A program made the position numbers and the translations under genes. Below, piece by piece: positions 5,851 to 6,999 of a DNA stretch of 6,999 nucleotides. Origin of the DNA: Parvibaculum sp964560165 (GTDB lineage: Bacteria; Pseudomonadota; Alphaproteobacteria; Parvibaculales; Parvibaculaceae); assembly GCA_964560165.1 (NCBI GenBank), contig CAZLLB010000181.1, positions 1 to 6,999 on the forward strand, in the 5' to 3' direction. The notes below the pieces were generated by a model. The model saw nothing but the letters and a program-made list of their open reading frames with translations. It had not been told where the DNA came from and did no database searches. The stretch's first letter is position 1, and each line of letters starts with the position of its first letter.

Positions 5851-5877
5851 GCGACTGGGGCCCAGCGGCCGGGTGTC

Positions 5878-6837
5878 TTATAACCCGTCGAAGAGTGCCG
5901 TCGATAGATAGCGTTCGGCGAAGGACGGGATGATGGTGACGATGGTTTTGCCCTTCATCTCGGGGCGTATGCCGACTTCAAGCGCAGCGGCAATGGCGGC
6001 CCCAGACGAAATGCCGCAAGGAATACCTTCCATGCGCGCGGCCTGACGCGCCGTCTCGAAGGCGGTTTCATTGCCGATGGTGATGACCTCGTCGATCAGC
6101 GATCTGTCGAGATTGCCCGGAATGAAACCCGCGCCGAGGCCTTGAATTTTGTGTGGGCCGGGCTGGCCGCCCGAAAGGACGGGACTGTCTTCAGGCTCGA
6201 CCGCGATCATGAGCAAGCCGGGCTTGCGCGGCTTCAGCAATTCGCCGACGCCCGTGAATGTGCCGCCCGTGCCGACGCCGGAGATGACGGCATCGACTGC
6301 ACCTGCCGTGTCGTTCCAGATTTCCTCCGCCGTGGTCCGCTTGTGGATTTCGGGATTGGCGGGATTGTCGAACTGGCGCGGCATGACGGAGTTTGGATAC
6401 TTCTCCATAATTTCTTCGGCCCGCGCCATCGAGCCTTTCATGCCCTTGTCGGCGGGCGTGAGTTCGATCTGCGCGCCGAGCAGCGCCAGCATCTTGCGCC
6501 GTTCAATCGACATGCTTTCGGGCATGCAGAGAACGAGCTTATAGCCCTTGGCGGCGCAGACGAAAGCGAGCGCGATGCCCGTGTTGCCCGATGTCGGCTC
6601 GACGATCAGCGTGTCGGGAAGAATTTTGCCTTCGCGCTCAAGCGACTCGATCATCGCAACGCCGATGCGGTCCTTGACGCTCGCCAGCGGATTGAAGAAT
6701 TCGAGCTTCAGCAGAATGTCGGCGACCGACCCCGCTTCCTTCGCCATGCGATTGAGGCGCACCAGCGGCGTGTCGCCGATAGTGTCGATGATGCTGTCGT
6801 AAACGCGTCCACGACCTGGCTTCTTGATGTCGCTCAT
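5878..6837 (-). CDS. cysK: Cysteine synthase A (O-acetylserine sulfhydrylase)
   Basis: This cytosolic PLP enzyme makes L-cysteine from O-acetylserine and sulfide, the last step of assimilatory sulfate reduction; it normally works as a homodimer and can bind serine acetyltransferase. The 319 residues match the family length. Lys55 in NPLASVKDRIG is the PLP Schiff-base lysine, PTSGNTG (81-87) is the substrate loop, SGVGTGGT (186-193) is the phosphate-binding glycine loop, KIQGLGAGFIP (230-240) is the family motif, and CGISSGAA (274-281) holds the serine near the pyridine nitrogen. The conserved tail ERYLSTALF is also present. The ATG at 6835-6837 has GGGAG 6 bases upstream. The gene lies 31 bp downstream of the stop of an unidentified gene and 102 bp upstream of the transporter gene, all on the same strand. 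Cystathionine beta-synthase-like relatives are longer and lack this tail; the call is secure. Confidence 0.96.
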   Translation of the reverse strand: MSDIKKPGRGRVYDSIIDTIGDTPLVRLNRMAKEAGSVADILLKLEFFNPLASVKDRIGVAMIESLEREGKILPDTLIVEPTSGNTGIALAFVCAAKGYKLVLCMPESMSIERRKMLALLGAQIELTPADKGMKGSMARAEEIMEKYPNSVMPRQFDNPANPEIHKRTTAEEIWNDTAGAVDAVISGVGTGGTFTGVGELLKPRKPGLLMIAVEPEDSPVLSGGQPGPHKIQGLGAGFIPGNLDRSLIDEVITIGNETAFETARQAARMEGIPCGISSGAAIAAALEVGIRPEMKGKTIVTIIPSFAERYLSTALFDGL

Positions 6838-6852
6838 GCTGGGCTCCCGTTA

Positions 6853-6882
6853 CTGGATCGTGAAATGGCTAGATCGTGAAAT
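6853..6882 (-). repeat. Tandem 14-bp duplication over a stop codon
   Basis: On the minus strand ATTTCACGATCTAG (6869-6882) is followed by CC and then ATTTCACGATCCAG (6853-6866), with a period of 16 bp and one mismatch. The first copy ends with the TAG stop of the upstream gene; in the second copy that TAG is CAG. The second copy lies in the 31-bp gap just before the cysK ribosome binding site. Confidence 0.7.
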
Positions 6883-6999
6883 CGGCGGTCGGCGTGCCGT
6901 TGCCGACGCCTGCCGTCTCGGCGCGGCGGCAAAGATCGTCAACCGTGATCTTGTCGAGGCGTTCCATCAATTCGGTCTGCACCTCTTCCCAGAGCGGCG
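6869..6999 (-). CDS. C-terminal fragment of an unidentified protein
   Basis: Only the last 42 residues and a TAG stop (6869-6871) lie in the window; the gene continues beyond base 6999. The fragment begins PLWEEVQTELMERLDKITVDDLCRR and ends TPTADFTI. It has an amphipathic, charged helix-like stretch followed by a Gly/Thr-rich tail, with codon use like the neighbouring genes. I do not recognise the family from this piece. It ends 31 bp upstream of the cysK start codon on the same strand, so it is probably in the same operon. The stop codon lies in the first copy of a short tandem duplication (6853-6882). Confidence 0.6.
   Translation of the reverse strand, partial: PLWEEVQTELMERLDKITVDDLCRRAETAGVGNGTPTADFTI

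Noticed and set aside
6142..6879. Plus-strand open frame of 245 codons
   Set aside because: It is antisense to cysK, whose complete PLP-enzyme motifs leave no doubt about the coding strand.

Overview
The window is GC-rich and densely coding, with short intergenic gaps, Shine-Dalgarno-led ATG and GTG starts, and protein families typical of Alphaproteobacteria. I would guess Hyphomicrobiales or a close relative. Palindromic dispersed repeats of a style common in that class support this, but the species cannot be fixed from the sequence alone.

Layout from left to right: (1) the 5' part of a MoeB/ThiF/HesA-type adenylyltransferase gene on the minus strand (1-410), cut by the window edge. (2) A divergent aldo/keto reductase on the plus strand (533-1531). 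(3) A compact minus-strand cluster transcribed from about 3830 down to 1543, in the order short-chain dehydrogenase/reductase (SDR), class I SAM methyltransferase, double-hotdog acyl-CoA thioesterase. (4) A divergently transcribed HxlR-family regulator with a Cys/His-rich tail (3944-4432). The 115-bp gap between the SDR and the regulator carries a 44-bp palindrome that overlaps candidate promoters in both directions, so this looks like a self-contained regulator plus target operon. (5) A 353-bp non-coding stretch (4433-4785) with a possible terminator, a degenerate palindromic repeat and a 118-bp dispersed repeat with perfect 14-bp terminal inverted repeats. (6) On the minus strand, a YfeH/SLC10A7-type bile-acid:sodium-symporter-family membrane protein (4786-5775), preceded in transcription order by the cysteine synthase gene cysK (5878-6837) and by the 3' end of an unidentified gene (6869-6999), probably all in one direction of transcription.

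Most genes are ordinary metabolic genes. The most interesting part is the HxlR/SDR/methyltransferase/thioesterase unit. Its SDR keeps the cofactor-binding motif and the active-site lysine, but by position it lacks the usual catalytic serine (Asn135) and tyrosine (Phe148). The regulator's putative operator is large and symmetric. The substrate of the module cannot be read from the sequence. I saw no CRISPR array, tRNA, rRNA, transposase or phage gene.
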